Shown in pieces: positions 1 through 12,055 of a stretch of 64,000 nt of DNA (positions within the stretch are counted from its first letter, which is position 1; the number at the start of each line of letters is the position of its first letter). The DNA is from Pseudisothecium myosuroides (Eukaryota > Streptophyta > Bryopsida > Hypnales > Lembophyllaceae). The position numbers and the translations under genes were made by a program. The notes below the pieces were generated by a model. That model was not told the DNA's origin. It worked only from the letters and a program-made list of their open reading frames with translations, and ran no database searches. The stretch covers positions 17,298,001 through 17,362,000 of the forward strand of contig OX637293.1 in the NCBI GenBank assembly GCA_951799445.1, read 5' to 3'.

Positions 1-735
1 GCCACGCCGCCACGGTATCCTAATACCCCATCTTCTCATCATTTTCTACTTAGAGTCAAATGAGCCTCCACCATTGCAACATGAAGATGAGTTTCAAATC
101 ACATAACATACAGAATGTTGAAAGTTTGGACTGGAGTGAGATGAAGGACAACCTCCAACGTTGGCAGAGATTTTGAAGAATGCCAGTGTAGGACATGGCA
201 AGTTATGTCCAACAATGAGAGCCCCCAACAAGGGAAGTGACCACTAAGTTATTGCCAAATACCAGCTCATGCCAGGGCCACAGAGCCCCTCAATCCAGAC
301 TAGCAACCAATCCATGGACAGATGTAGAATCGGAAATTACCGCTGCAAGGTTCCCTATTAGAAGCATCTTGAACAGGAGACATCTGGGGTCCCGATTCTA
401 CATTCTAGTTTGGTTTGATTTTCCAGCCGGGCTAGTTGGCGTTTAGACTAGACTACCAGAAAATTTGGAAACTAGATTTGCATTGAAAGTTCAGTCCGTC
501 TTAAGGTATATGCACCCGAAATCTCTATATAGTTCCTTTCATTTCAAGTGGCACTATAATTCTGAGTGCACACACCTCTTTTCGATGACAAGCTAGAACA
601 TGAAATCAATTTCCTCACTTTAGGAGCTCAGCTTCTAGACTTGTGTGGCTGGGCACTCGAGCACTTCGACGTACGTGATGTGGCCCAGGTGTGGCTCACC
701 ATTGCATTTGCGGTTGAATTATCTGGCCCAGGTAC
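1..735. other. No recognisable feature
   Basis: Mixed-composition sequence with only short reading frames and no repeat structure that I can see. It may be the upstream region of the putative gene beginning at 736, but no promoter element stands out. Confidence 0.4.
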
Positions 736-951
736 ATGAGCGGGAGGAGCCAAGCGGCCGCCGCGTCGCCCGTAAGCGCCTCTCCGGCAGTGAGCGCCGC
801 CATTGAAGCCGAATTCCGTCGCTTTGTCAGTCAGCCGGACGGGTGGGACATTGCGGTACACATGCTGGCGCAAGCAGGCGACTCAGTCACCGCGCACACG
901 CTGGTCCGCAACGATTGGTTCCGATTGCGCCGCGCTCTCCAAGTTCTACTG
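736..951 (+). CDS. Putative first exon of an unrecognised gene
   Basis: A G+C-rich island in A+T-rich surroundings opens with ATG and stays open for 72 codons to a possible 5' splice site, CTG|gttagt. The peptide begins with an Ala/Ser-rich stretch (about residues 1-20). A segment with the look of an alpha-helical solenoid follows (EFRRFVSQPDGW, then HMLAQAGDSVTAHTLVRND). This vaguely recalls the N-terminal repeat of importin-beta/exportin proteins, but the resemblance is too weak to name the family. The exon would end in phase 0, which suits the open frame of the next island at 2012. It could also be a captured gene fragment inside a transposon. The codon composition contrasts with the A+T-rich flanks, which supports coding. 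Confidence 0.45.
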
Positions 952-2011
952 GTTAGTTCGACATTGCTGTCGACTCTGGTCCGTTTTTAATGATAGTTTC
1001 CTGTATTGATGCACTGAAAAAGGAAAATGTCATTTCGTGGAAATGTCTCGGGGAGAAACTGTAATCCTCGACACTGATTTGTCTAAGTCACACTATTTTG
1101 AATTAGTGGAGGTTGAAATATTACCCTATTTTACAAAAATAAAATTTTGTGGTGACTCTAACTTTCAAGGTGACGCTAATTCCCTCACTCACTAGTAGGG
1201 CAAATCAGTACAATTTGAAACCGGGACACTGTACTTCTCTAGTATGAAACAGGGTCACCTGCATTGAACTATGGTGATAAATCCGATATAGTGTAATTTC
1301 ACGGACGAACTGAATCAGTTTTGGTCATTTAAATATCTTTTAAATTGTCAAAGTTTTGAAGCCTAAACCTCTAAAACTGTAAACTGTCAGTTCAACACGT
1401 GTACGATGCGTATATTTATTGCCTCCGCAGTTGAAAATTCGTTCAATAACATAGAATAAGATTTGCCCTCTTATGATGACTATATTTGTCGTCTTTGGAG
1501 TCGGCCTTCAACATGTAAGGTAGATCTGGACATAGTTTGTAAAATGTTTTGTGACTTTAGGTTAAATGTTTCAAATTTTACAAAATAATATATCACTTTA
1601 TAAGTACGTTTTAAACAAGTTTATGTTTATGTGTATTAACTTCTGAATGCCTCTGTAAATGACTTGGCTTACTGTGAAGCCATTGTTATTCACTATCACA
1701 TATTTTTTATACTGTACAGCCAATTTCAGGAATATGATAAACCTGCAAAGGATAATAAACGACATTGGTTATCCCCATAAAGAACCAAGGATTCTCTGTT
1801 TTAATACAACCATTTGATCGATCAAATTGTGAAAAATACAATTCAAGAGGGAACAAATTTGATATCACCAGAATCAGTGAAGAACACTGCGCGCATGGAT
1901 TTGTAAAATGAAAATAAGTAGGCAAAAGAAAGTCCTCGTGTGACCTTCTCAAAACTGCTAAAAACACATTAAAAACCCATTCGGGAGTTAATTTCCTAGG
2001 CTGAGTTGCAG
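952..2011. other. A+T-rich stretch, probable intron or intergenic
   Basis: There is no coding signal on the + strand. The minus-strand open stretch within 1707-2027 overlaps the next exon candidate and has no supporting feature. If the flanking exons belong together this is a ~1.06-kb intron, beginning gttagt and ending gagttgcag. Confidence 0.35.
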
Positions 2012-2171
2012 GTCTCTGGGCAGCCATGGGGACACGACAACTACAACACGCTGCACCACATGGAAGACTCCGAGTGGGATGATGACTATGACTTCCAATG
2101 CTATTTCTTGTACCAGCACCGCGCCGACTTGTATCGCTGGATCGATCTTCGCTGCGAACAAATGATCGCAG
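2012..2171 (+). CDS. Putative internal exon, acidic/aromatic peptide
   Basis: The island follows a good acceptor (ctgagttgcag) and ends at a donor (GCAG|gtatgg). In phase 0 it reads 53 codons without a stop. The peptide is rich in Asp, Trp, Tyr and His: it contains HDNYNTLHHMEDSEWDDDYD, then CYFLYQHRADLYRWIDLRCE. The phase agrees with the exon ending at 951. I do not recognise the domain. The dense aromatic and charged residues look like real protein rather than chance translation. The splicing partner downstream is uncertain because the exon leaves one extra base, and neither nearby island accepts it cleanly. Confidence 0.45.
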
Positions 2172-2958
2172 GTATGGTTTAGATTACATTTTTGAGTGTC
2201 GTGTCACATAACCAATTAGACTCGCTGCGGGTCTTTTCATGGTCATTTCTCTAGATCCGTACAAACGATGTTTTCACCAGTGTTGGGTGTTAGTTTATTC
2301 ATTTCTCTTATGGTCATATTTGATAAAAATGGTGTACTTTGAAGTGCCACGATTATGATGTTCAAGTGTCAAAAGTTTGAAGAACTAGGATTAATATAAG
2401 GTACAAGTCTTCCTATTTGTGCTATTACGTATGAGTAGTGCATAATTCAAATTTTGAAATCTGCACTATGCTACTTAATGGCACAGATGGGCTCAACTGA
2501 ATTGTGGTGCAAATAGGAAGACTTACCTTAGATCTGAGCATTCAATACAACGATTGAAAGTCTACCAATTTCGCTGAAATCCACCATTTTATCAGCAAAT
2601 TGATGTAGTAGTATGATTTGGGGTGATGACAGATCCAATGGGTCTGCTTCATGAAGCATCATGCCTCCTGGATCTTGGATTAATGCCCGGCTCAAGTTCC
2701 GCATCACGTGGCATTGGCTACCAAGAAGTAAGCACCGCTGAAATCTTGCACTCAGTGTTGGGAGTTCTGGACTTGATAACCTTTGGCAGTCGGGGCTGGA
2801 TAAGTCCATCTGAAACATAATGTCAAGTTCTCCTATTGAATCACAAATGTTTTAAGTAATGTGAAAGTAGATTGTTGTTATGAGAAATAACATGCTACGT
2901 TCTAGGAATGGCAAGAGTCGATTGAGAGCATTATTGGACATAATGCCTAATACGGTGG
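2172..2958. other. No firm feature; possible small exon at 2906-2954
   Basis: This is mostly A+T-rich. A short segment after an acceptor-like ttctag at 2905 reads 16 codons (NGKSRLRALLDIMPNT) up to a donor-like gtgggt at 2955. It could be a micro-exon, but its entry phase does not match the exon ending at 2171. A promoter or terminator is not visible. Confidence 0.25.
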
Positions 2959-2985
2959 GTGCAAAAATTTAAAAATTTGTGGGAG

Positions 2986-3089
2986 ATGAAACAGGCAATG
3001 GAGTTTCTGGTGGAGTGCCGCAAAGCCGGGGGCATGATCACAGCGGAGAAGTTCCTGGTTTTTCTTTCAGCTTTTCAACGCGTGTCAAG
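2986..3089 (+). CDS. Possible exon, uncertain frame
   Basis: Two frames are open across this island. One gives MKQAMEFLVECRKAGGMITA, continuing to a Phe/Leu-rich helix, and looks like genuine protein. The other fits the phase of the exon at 2012-2171 but reads as low-quality Gly/Ser sequence. The donor would be AAG|gtgtga at 3090. The acceptor is poor, without a pyrimidine tract. Sequence composition supports coding, but the exact exon limits are not resolved. Confidence 0.3.
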
Positions 3090-3821
3090 GTGTGAGCTTG
3101 GAAATCAAGTGCTTCATCTGAATTTTATTAGCCTGCCAGGTTTCAAGTTCCCTTGAATGATCCAACCTGGAATCTGTTTCTACTGTTTTCCAGTTGATGG
3201 GCTTTTAATTTGGGCAGGAATTTATTGGATTTTGTTTGGCTCTGGCAGAAGCCTCGTGAAAAAACAACTCACATGGTTCCGGAGTGATCACCATAATGAC
3301 GTCAAGCAATTCCACTGGATTGACGCTTCTCAGCCAACGGTAAAGGAGTTCGAATTTTCATGTCCATAGTTCAAAACTTCCTCTGAAGTAGTAATGGTCA
3401 AATTCTTTCTATTAGCGTTATAATTGCCAACATTGTGCCATTTCAAGTGCTCATAAGGTAACACCACCTTAACGTGTCCAGCGAGAAAAAGAAAACCCCT
3501 ACTTTAATTTAGAGCTAAGAGCTAAGGCAAATTGCACCTAATAGTGATGTGTTTGTAAAACCATCCCATCTACAATCTTGCCTAAAATGTACAAGCTCCA
3601 TACACGAGAGCCTTGGGTCAATTTTAGGTAAACCTATTTTCAGGAGTTTTCTACCAGCTTCCTAACTTCTTTAAGGAGGTGCCAAATTTAAGGAATTTGA
3701 CATTGAAGTACTTTGAAACATGTAGACGAGCTGAAATAGTAATCGTTGTATCTGATGTAGAACATATTGCATTGATTGGGGAGTTGAAATACAAGAGCTC
3801 GTTGTTTGAATTCCTGTGCAG
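3090..3821. other. Non-coding stretch between exon candidates
   Basis: A short open frame at 3157-3369 has no supporting splice or composition signal. The rest is A+T-rich. It ends in a good polypyrimidine/acceptor pair, ttcctgtgcag, immediately before the exon at 3822. Confidence 0.3.
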
Positions 3822-4665
3822 GACCAGATATTGAAAGCTTTATGGAAAGAATACCGGCGACGGCCAGGTTACCCCTCTGAATTGAGTGGGAGTGATGAAC
3901 GGAAAGACGCTAGCTACAGGGAAGGCAAAATGCTGAAATACTACGAGGTTAAGAATAGGTAAGGATGGAGTTTCGGGTCAACTTGGAAATAGAATTGCAG
4001 CAATGATTCCTCGTGAGCATTTTCACTCTGTTGTCTGCATGAAATTTGACCTAAAAACATGAAACTTGACCTAAAAACATGAAACTTGACCTAAGACAAC
4101 GACATATATAAACTTTTCGTTGCTAAACAGGGATCAATTTACAATGAGGATTTGAGAAAAGGCTGTAAAGGGCGAAAATACAATATTAATGTTCCTTAGG
4201 CTTGCTTTCAAATGTTCAATTTAGAAGTATGGGATTTATTACAAGTGATAAACTTAAACCTCGGATTTGTTAAAATGACCGATTTCAGTGAAATTGGTGC
4301 AACTTCAGCAGCTTGACTGAATCCTCACTTCTGTATCAGTCCTAGTTTTTAAAGCCTGGGGAATATAGAAGTCCTAGTTTCAAAGCTCTTGGCACTTGAA
4401 CGTCACAATTTTGGCACTTTGAAACATTCCATTTTCATGAATTCGACCATTGTAAGTATAATGAGGAGGTGTTCATGTGGCTCTAAGTTGACATGTTAAT
4501 AATGATCGAGATAGCAAACTTTCAAGCTTGGCAATGACCCTAAGTACACTGCATGTTGTGCCTTGCAGGATTTTCAATAATTCTGCAGCAATTGCAGCCA
4601 TATTGAGATGGGTGAAGCAGACACAGGGAGACCGGAGATTTACACGGAACGCAGTGAGATTCTGA
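3822..4665 (+). CDS. Putative last two exons of an unrecognised gene
   Basis: The exon at 3822-3958 (45 codons plus 2 bases) runs from a strong acceptor (ttcctgtgcag) to a consensus donor (AATAG|gtaagg). The exon at 4569-4665 follows acceptor ccttgcag. It restores the frame exactly (AG+G) and ends in TGA at 4663. The joined peptide is basic and helical: it includes LWKEYRRRPGYPSELSG, MLKYYEVKNRIFNNSAAIAA and ILRWVKQTQGDRRFTRNAVR. The matched splice phase across a 610-bp intron is the best argument that this is a real gene end. The family is not recognised. The basic C-terminus could bind nucleic acid, but that is a guess. It may continue from the exons at 736 and 2012. Confidence 0.5.
4038..4095. 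repeat. 20-bp tandem repeat, about 3 copies
   Basis: The unit catgaaacttgacctaaaaa is repeated almost exactly, the first and last copies being partial or altered. It lies inside the intron between 3958 and 4569. Confidence 0.8.
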
Positions 4666-6933
4666 CCCTTCAAATATCAACGACTAGTAACAACCCCAAA
4701 TCCAATCCCAATCCCAGTTTCGTCGTCTCCATCCCATTAAGGATGAAACAGGGAACTTTTTGTGACCAAAAAACAATTCCACTAAGTTGGAAAGGGAGGT
4801 CTGGCATTATACTAGTAGACAGCACACTAGTATCATCAATCATCAAGGATGATCACGGCATCACTTATGCAGTTTTGTTAGGCATATAACTAATTTTGTT
4901 TTAGCTCCGAATTCTTTAAGAACAATCTGTGCATGCTGAATTTTCATTTTCTAGGAAAATCACAAGCCTGTCGAAACGACAACGTTTCTCCCTCTCGGGC
5001 AGTTCCGAAATTGCTGACTTTTCACAGCCAGTGCTCGGTGTCTCTCTTTGTCGGTATTCACACCATTGCGATGCCTGATTCTTGCGTTTTGAAAGTCTCA
5101 AAGTCAGTGCTACTCATGCTGTCTTTTTGGCTGGGGGCTACTGCACATGGAAAATACTTGAGAGCAACTCCATGCCTCTCCTGAAATTAAGCCGGGAGAG
5201 TGGTAGACCCTCACTCGCTTCGTTTTCTTTATAAAAAAGCAAAGCCTGCACAGCCCAGTGGTCGTTGTAGCCTTATCATGGACTCCAGTGTACAGTTTGT
5301 CATACATGAAGGAGTTCCCTAAAGCCGACAAGCCCACAAATCTGGTGGCAACGATTGCGTTGGTGGAGCAAAGGGCAAAGAGTCAGGCTGAGAAGGAGGC
5401 TCATCATTTCGCAAGCAGGCAGCCACTGGTGCAAAAGAGGTTTTGGGGGCAGCCAGCTCCAGTCGTACGAGAGCTTGGATCCCCAAGGCCCATGCCATAG
5501 AGGCTTGATGTCATTATGGGCATGTGGAAATGGAGCTACGCGACACCCGAGCTTGACCAGTGCCAAAAGACATTCCTTTCTACCGCAGCAAACCTGGCCT
5601 TTTCTTTTTCTTACTTTCAACATTCCAATCAAAGCTTGTCCTCTGCCATGGTTGCCAGAACGATATCTCCCTCCGGCCAACACAGTCAACAAAGACTGAG
5701 GCATCAATGGCTTGCAAGCACTGAAAGCGGTACTAACTTACTGCAATGTACTCCTCGTGCAAACTGGCATTGGTCTCTTGGCACTCCAATTTTTTCTTAT
5801 TTTGCTTCAAACAAAAGGGAACAGGACTGAATGCTTTGCTTTGGTGGTTGTGCTGGCAGGGAGGATAGAAAGTACAATCTCAGGCCAGAAGGCATATCTT
5901 GGTACAGGCATACAGGTGGAGAGGTCATCATTTCGGATGACTTTCTCCTTTTGGGGGTGTAAATATTGTTTGCAAAAGAGTGCTGAAAGAGGCTCTTGGA
6001 AATGCTCGATTGGGACTGATGTATCTTTTGTGCAAGGAAGTGAAGTTGGTCGGATTATTTTCAATTTTTATTTTTTTTAAATGTTGTCTGTGAGAAACGT
6101 ACTTGCATAAGACTCATGAAAGGAGCTGCACACTCATTGGACTCAATTGCTACTTCAAGGAAGAGTTCAAGGAAGAATTAAACAAGGCTATGCTACTCTC
6201 CATGCTATAAATGATGGCCAATTGGAGATTGGGGGACTCCATTTCCGACCCCAAAAACTTTGGCAGTGGATATTTAATCTTCACATGGATATCAGAGGAT
6301 GGAAAGAATGGTAGTCAAGACCGACCTAGAGGAATGACATGAACCTCCCATCATCGATGCACCTCCATGCATGCACCGTCATCATCAAGACAACAAAAAC
6401 TAATGCCTACGATGTAATGTGGAATACAATGTCTACGGGATACACTAGCGCAAAGAGCTTGCACAAAGATCCATCCAGCTATTGCATAACACCAACAAAC
6501 CAATATGACAAGCTGACATAGCCAAGCAATGGATTTTTTTCAAAGGGCCAATAGCGGCCTCTTGTGAAGCATGAAAGAATCGTAGATGGTACACAACCCA
6601 CAACGATCGGCTAGGATTCAATGAGCCCGTAGAAATTGATAAATTGGATATAGGCTCAAAAACTTGTTGCATGTGGTAGAGTCTATTGAGTATCAAAGCA
6701 GCTTGTAGTATTTGATTAATCATGCAAGAATTATATTGCAAGAAGCAAATTTTTGAAGGATTTCTAAAGAGCTTACCTTTAGGAGACTTTGTAGACAATC
6801 TACACAAAGATTTCAATACATTTTTCTCTCCCTAATGACACATTTACTTCACACTCATTGAATATGCTGATAATTTGTCAATGCTTTGTACATACTTGAT
6901 TGAAGAATTTTCACATTTTTTGCTAGTTTATGT
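4666..6933. other. No identified gene; several overlapping short reading frames
   Basis: Between about 5100 and 6060 the sequence is less A+T-rich, and both strands show reading frames of 80-135 codons overlapping one another. None shows a recognisable motif, and competing frames on both strands argue against any one of them. This may be degraded transposon or gene-fragment sequence. The rest (6061-6933) is featureless. Confidence 0.35.
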
Positions 6934-7863
6934 TTAACCCCTAAAGGACCGTTTGTCCCCTCGGGGGACAATTTGGGTCCGAGCAGGTTCCTACTGTCTC
7001 AATTTTCAGTGATATTTTTTGGGATTTTTTGAGGTTGTGTATTTTTGCGAGAGCTTTGTGAATATATAATTTTTATTTTAATTGATGCCCGGGAAAAAAA
7101 ATTATGGCACAATAAGCAAAAATGGAGTTTGGCGGGCAGCTCAAAAAAAATCACAGAAAATCAAAATAATTTTTTTACAAATTTTTTTCTCAAAGATTAT
7201 ATTTTTGTCTACATGTGAAGCTTTGTTTCATTCAATTTGGACTAATAATGAGAAAGTTATGGACAATCTTAGTTTTTCGGGCAATCTAAGCATCTTCTTG
7301 GAAAAATAACTTTTAGAATTCATTTTTGAATGCAATTTTTAGAATTTTTCAAAAAAAATTGTTAGAAAGGGTTAGATTTTCTTGCTAGAACAATCTCACC
7401 GTTGGGATTATTGTGATTCAATTCCATCTAAAAGCTATTAAGAATTTAATTTTTTCTTCAATCTTCAACCCACTTCTACTTAACAATTTTTTAATGAGTG
7501 AAAATTAAGTGCTTTTTTTCCTAACTTTTTTTTGTAGATTTTCAACTCAACTACTTAACATAATTAAGTAGAAAATCAAAATCAGTAGTGCAAAAAACTT
7601 GAACTAAAAAGATTCAAAGCCAAAAAATCTAGTCAAACAAGGTGCAAAAAAACTTATTTCTTTCACTTTAAATGCATATATCTTGCAATCTACACAGTCA
7701 AAGTTTCTGAAATTTCTTCTACGTATTCATATACTAGTGTATAAGATCTTACGGTTGGATATGCAAAAAAAAAACAATTTTTAAAGTTTTTGTTCTTCAC
7801 AATAGAAATGGCAATTTTGAGTGTAGTTTGATGGAAAAAAAGCCTCGGTCCTTTAGGGGTTAA
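6934..7863. mobile_element. TTAA-flanked ~930-bp piggyBac-like miniature element (copy 1)
   Basis: It is bounded by TTAA at 6934-6937 and 7860-7863. The inverted ends read CCCCTAAAGGACCG on the left and the exact complement, CGGTCCTTTAGGGG, on the right. The subterminal left end carries the near-palindrome GTCCCCTCGGGGGAC. There is no long reading frame, so it is non-autonomous. A TTAA target duplication with ends starting CCC is the hallmark of piggyBac transposons. Assignment to that superfamily is inference because no transposase is present. It belongs to the 'X-Y' subfamily together with the copies at 14450, 18150, 38143, 39127 and 40334. Confidence 0.8.
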
Positions 7864-9248
7864 AGTAAAAGATTATTCAAAATTCCTTTCTTAGTATGCA
7901 TTTTTTAACATCATATAAGTAACTCTATAAATTTTCAAAGCGGTAAAATATTGATAATGTTGAAAATAGGTGTTTTTAAAAGAGACTTACGATTAGACAT
8001 AAATTCCTTACTAAAATATTCCCTCCATCCCAAAATGATCTTTATGTTGAATAAAATGTTCTGGATTAAGGCTAAAAATAAAATTTTGAGAACCTATTTT
8101 GCACTATGAGTAGAGTTTGGTGCACTCCTATTGTCCTAGAAACTTTAAGTTTTGGGGCCCTTTGCAAAGTGTAGTTTTGGAGTACTAGTTATAAAGTTAA
8201 AAAATTTAGGCATTTTCAAGGAACACTGGTGGACACTTAATTGTTGAGTGTGAGGTTGTCATTTTGTAGGCAGTTAATATGGGCCCAAGACCATATGTCG
8301 ACCTTTGTTCCACCTCCTAGAGATTTATCTCCTTCAATCAGGTAACATTCAAAGAGATGCAAAAAATGAAAACAAACAGTGTTGATCAAGGCTTTTTTTT
8401 TCATTTTTTAAGAAGTGCCAAAGTGGCGATTTAAAATGTTATAGTGGTGCTCCAAATTTCAACATTCATCCACATATTGGATAGAAAAGATCACATTAGC
8501 ACATATCACATGTCTATAATATGGTTTTCATCAAAAATTTGGCAATTTCATCCAAGACTTTTATTAATTTGAAGTTTTTTTTGCAATTTCATCCAAGTTT
8601 TTTGGCATTTTTTAGCCAGATTATTTTTTTTGGTGCAATCTGGCACTAGAAAGCCAAAAAAAAAACCCTGGTGTTGATTGATCCCTTTAGTCATTTCATT
8701 TGTCTTTTGATTGTTGATTTCATGGATTGATGGGTATCTACTACTCGGAGTTGTTTTGTTGGTTCCAAATAGCAATCAAAAGCCAACTCTGACCAATTTG
8801 CAATGTCACAAAGTGCAACATGAAGATCATTTTAGAATAGAAAATTAAAGACAATAGGAGAAGATTATTTTGGGACAAAAAGAGTAATAAATTTACGCTT
8901 GAAAGTTTACGCTTGAAAGTATTCTTCAACTCTTAGAGGTCAAGTTCGTTATTTATTTTTATTAAAATAATAGGATTGTAGATGAAAGGACACACAAATT
9001 ATTTGAAGCAACAAGTCATGGCTTCACTTGTGAAGTTTCATTTCATGGCTTAGTCGTAGCTTCACTCTGTGACTTTAGTTGTGTAGCATCAAAATTCTAT
9101 AGCTTCAGTGAGGTGCTTCATTTCATCAATTTAATCGTATGGCATCAAAATTTTATGGCTTTAGTCTTGTCTATTTACACCTCATGCATCCTATATTTGT
9201 CAATATATAAATAAATATCACAAAATATTGGCTAAACTAGTTCCCAAC
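7864..9248. other. A+T-rich intergenic DNA
   Basis: No gene-like frame is present. Small local duplications occur, such as the doubled tttacgcttgaaag near 8893-8921. Homopolymer T and A runs are frequent. Confidence 0.5.
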
Positions 9249-10181
9249 TTAACCCCTAAAGTTCCATGACTATGTTTTCACTGAAAACACTCAAAAAACT
9301 GCCATTTTTAGTAGACGTACCAAATTTTTGAAAAATAAACTTTTTTGACACATGTAACCAAAGGATCTTATATTAAACTACTTTTAGAAGATGTGGAAAA
9401 AATTTCAAAATTTTCCACCATGCAGATTGAAAGATATTAGCATTTGAATTGGCAAAAATACATTTTTTGTCACTGCAAAAAACAGGGCAGCTGCCCTTCA
9501 CAAGGTCACATTTGTATGAAAAAATGTCCCAAATGGAGGTGTTTCTTTGGATTCTTTTTCCTAAACAAGTTGGCTACATGCTTAAAAAATTTCAAATTAT
9601 TTTAAAATTGTACAACATATACAAAAAAAATAGTAAGTAGAAAGAAGTAGAGAATGATCCAAAATACTGAATTGTTAAGAATTTAATTATGGAATTGAAA
9701 AATGTCAATCACAATGGTTGTAATGTTTTAATAAACAACCTTCATCCTATTATTTATTTTTTTTCAAAAAATATTTAAAATTGAGTTAAATAAACAACTT
9801 CAAAGTTTATTTCAGAGTAGGGAATCCAAAACTGCCCGCAAACTAAAAACCCTCATAACTTTTGACTCATTGGTCAAAATGGAATGATTCAAAGCTTTCC
9901 TTGTATATAAAACTCTAGAAAACTAATTTCAAATTTTTATTTTTGAAAAAAATGTTTTTTTTATGTGCTTGGACTACCCAACTACAAAAAAAAGTAACAT
10001 ATTTGGCCATAACTTTTGACTCCTATTTCCAAATGTCATAAAATTTAGTGCATATGAAAGATATTCCTTACACCCACCTTCTATTAAAATTTGAGCTTAA
10101 AATATGGAAATCTCTAGTCACACGTACCTGCCCAAAATTTCTATACAGCTAAAAAACGCATGCCGGTCCTTTAGGGGTTAA
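9249..10181. mobile_element. TTAA-flanked ~930-bp piggyBac-like element (copy 2)
   Basis: TTAA lies at 9249-9252 and 10178-10181. The left end is CCCCTAAAGTTCC followed by the 'Y' subterminal sequence (ATGTTTTCAC ... AAACTGCCATTTTTA). The right end is GGTCCTTTAGGGG preceded by the 'Z' subterminal type. It is non-coding and of the Z-Y subfamily, alongside the copies at 20943, 35101, 41770 and 53074. The internal GGGCAGCTGCCC palindrome at about 9484 is shared with those copies. Confidence 0.8.
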
Positions 10182-11763
10182 AATAGCTTTTCTAATTAAT
10201 ATGCTCCAATTCGCAACTTGTATTTTAGGCTACTCACATCTTGAATTTAAGAATGAAGCTTTATAACCGACTATTATGATTAGGCAAGAAGAGTTGGTGC
10301 TAATGACTATCCATGATGCAAGTATTGGTACATTAGAAACTATAGGCAATCAATATTAAAAAAAATTATGTAAGTCTTTCAAAGTTTCTTTTTATAATAC
10401 ATGATTTCATTGGACACAATGATTGAAGGATCATTTTAATTTTATCGTGTGAATTATGTTGTATGGTTGTTGCCCTATTTTTAAGTAACAATTTTAAGAC
10501 AAGAAATTACTTTCCTCGAAGATTTGATTTTTTATAAATAAAAAATTGGATTTCTTTCATTTGGTATATTACAAATGAAAACCACTATGGCCAAAGTTGT
10601 ATATTGAGGAAAAGAACTCAAAGTATCTAATATAATCATAGTATTAAAAACACAAAAGTAATGATGATTTTTTTCCCAATTTTTTTCTTTCCAAAAGAAT
10701 TGTAAAATATAACTAGGGCTTTGCTCTTCTTCGTGCAACCAATGACGCTAAAGGTTTGGGGCCCTGTTTTTAGGTCGGGAGACCTTAGCAATGGAAATTT
10801 TTACATCAATATTGAAGCCTCCAAAGCATTAGATTTCTATTGGTAATCAATTTTTCATTGATATTCTTTGTCTATTCATTTAGAATTCTACTTAAAATAA
10901 AGAATTCTTTTTGAAATATTAACCATTAATTTGAAAAAATAAATTTGCAACCATAAAGTGATGATTTTCTAATTTTAGAATGACAACATAAAAAAAATGT
11001 GCACCATGATGTTCTATACTAATATAAACCTCTAGAGAGATTTTCAACTTTTTTGAGCATATATTGAATTTAATATAGATTGTTTCACTTTTTATTCACA
11101 AATTCACGAGAATTTCAAAAACTTCATAAAAAAATGTGAAATTTTTACAACTAATAGAAGACATGTAATTACATCTTCAAAAAATATATACAAATAAAGT
11201 TTAAGAAAATATGCCCCATAATGTTCTACACTATGTTGTAAAGCTACAGATAAATTTCTAGAGCATCCATTGTTGAATTGTTTCATTTTTATTCAAAAAT
11301 TCATGGTAATTTTGATTTTTTTTTTAAATGAATATTTTACAAATAATAGAAGAAATGTAATCACATCTCTAAAAGATAAATACAAAAATCACATTTATAG
11401 GTACTTGCAAATGAAATTTGAAAAAGTAGTAATAGGCTCATCTTTTGAGGGTTGTAAGTCAATTACTGCCTCTTTTGAGGTACTAGTGATAGTGACAAAC
11501 CATGTCAAATACAATAAAAACCATACATAATTTACAACAAGGATACATGTGTCAATTTTCCATTGGTTGTAAAAAATTTATACAACTTCTGAAAGGGGTA
11601 CACTACCCATTTTTCCATTGAATGTAAAATTTTTCCATTCAATCCTGAAACCTAATCTCTTCAACAACTTTGTCTTCAATCTCATGTCTTCTTCTCCTTC
11701 TTTGTCTCCTCCTAGCTCTTGAAATTGTCCACATATGAAGTAAAAACATTTAGAAATACAGAA
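10182..11763. other. A+T-rich intergenic DNA
   Basis: There is no coding region of convincing length. Two related ~120-bp stretches near 11095 and 11275 resemble each other (attgaatttaat, tttattcacaaattca and similar), suggesting an old duplication. No clear element ends were found. Confidence 0.4.
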
Positions 11764-12055
11764 ACAGGTGAATTAGAAAGCATTAACAACAAAAATAACA
11801 AAGACTACCAAATAATAATTATATATCTAAAATGAACATGCAAACCAAAAAGGAATTAACAACAAAATATTGAAGACTACCAAATAATAATTATACAGCT
11901 ATCATGAAACATGTGAATTAGAAAGCATTAACAACAAAAATATCAAAGATCACCAAATAATAATTATACAACTACCATGAAACATGTGAATTAGAAAGCA
12001 ATAACAACAAAAATAACAAAGACCACCAAATAATAATTACATTGCTATCATGAAA
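11764..12055. repeat. ~73-bp tandem repeat, four copies
   Basis: The units begin near 11764, 11838, 11908 and 11981. Each contains the words gaattagaaagcattaacaac and accaaataataattata, shortened or altered in the second copy. Identity between copies is high but not perfect, so the array is moderately old. Confidence 0.8.

Noticed and set aside
736..951. Naming the first exon as an exportin/importin
   Set aside because: Only a vague similarity of helical pattern to the importin-beta N-terminal repeat. No diagnostic residues are present.
5110..5830. Overlapping frames of 75-135 codons on both strands
   Set aside because: Several frames compete over the same bases, none shows a motif, and no splice or promoter signals favour one of them.
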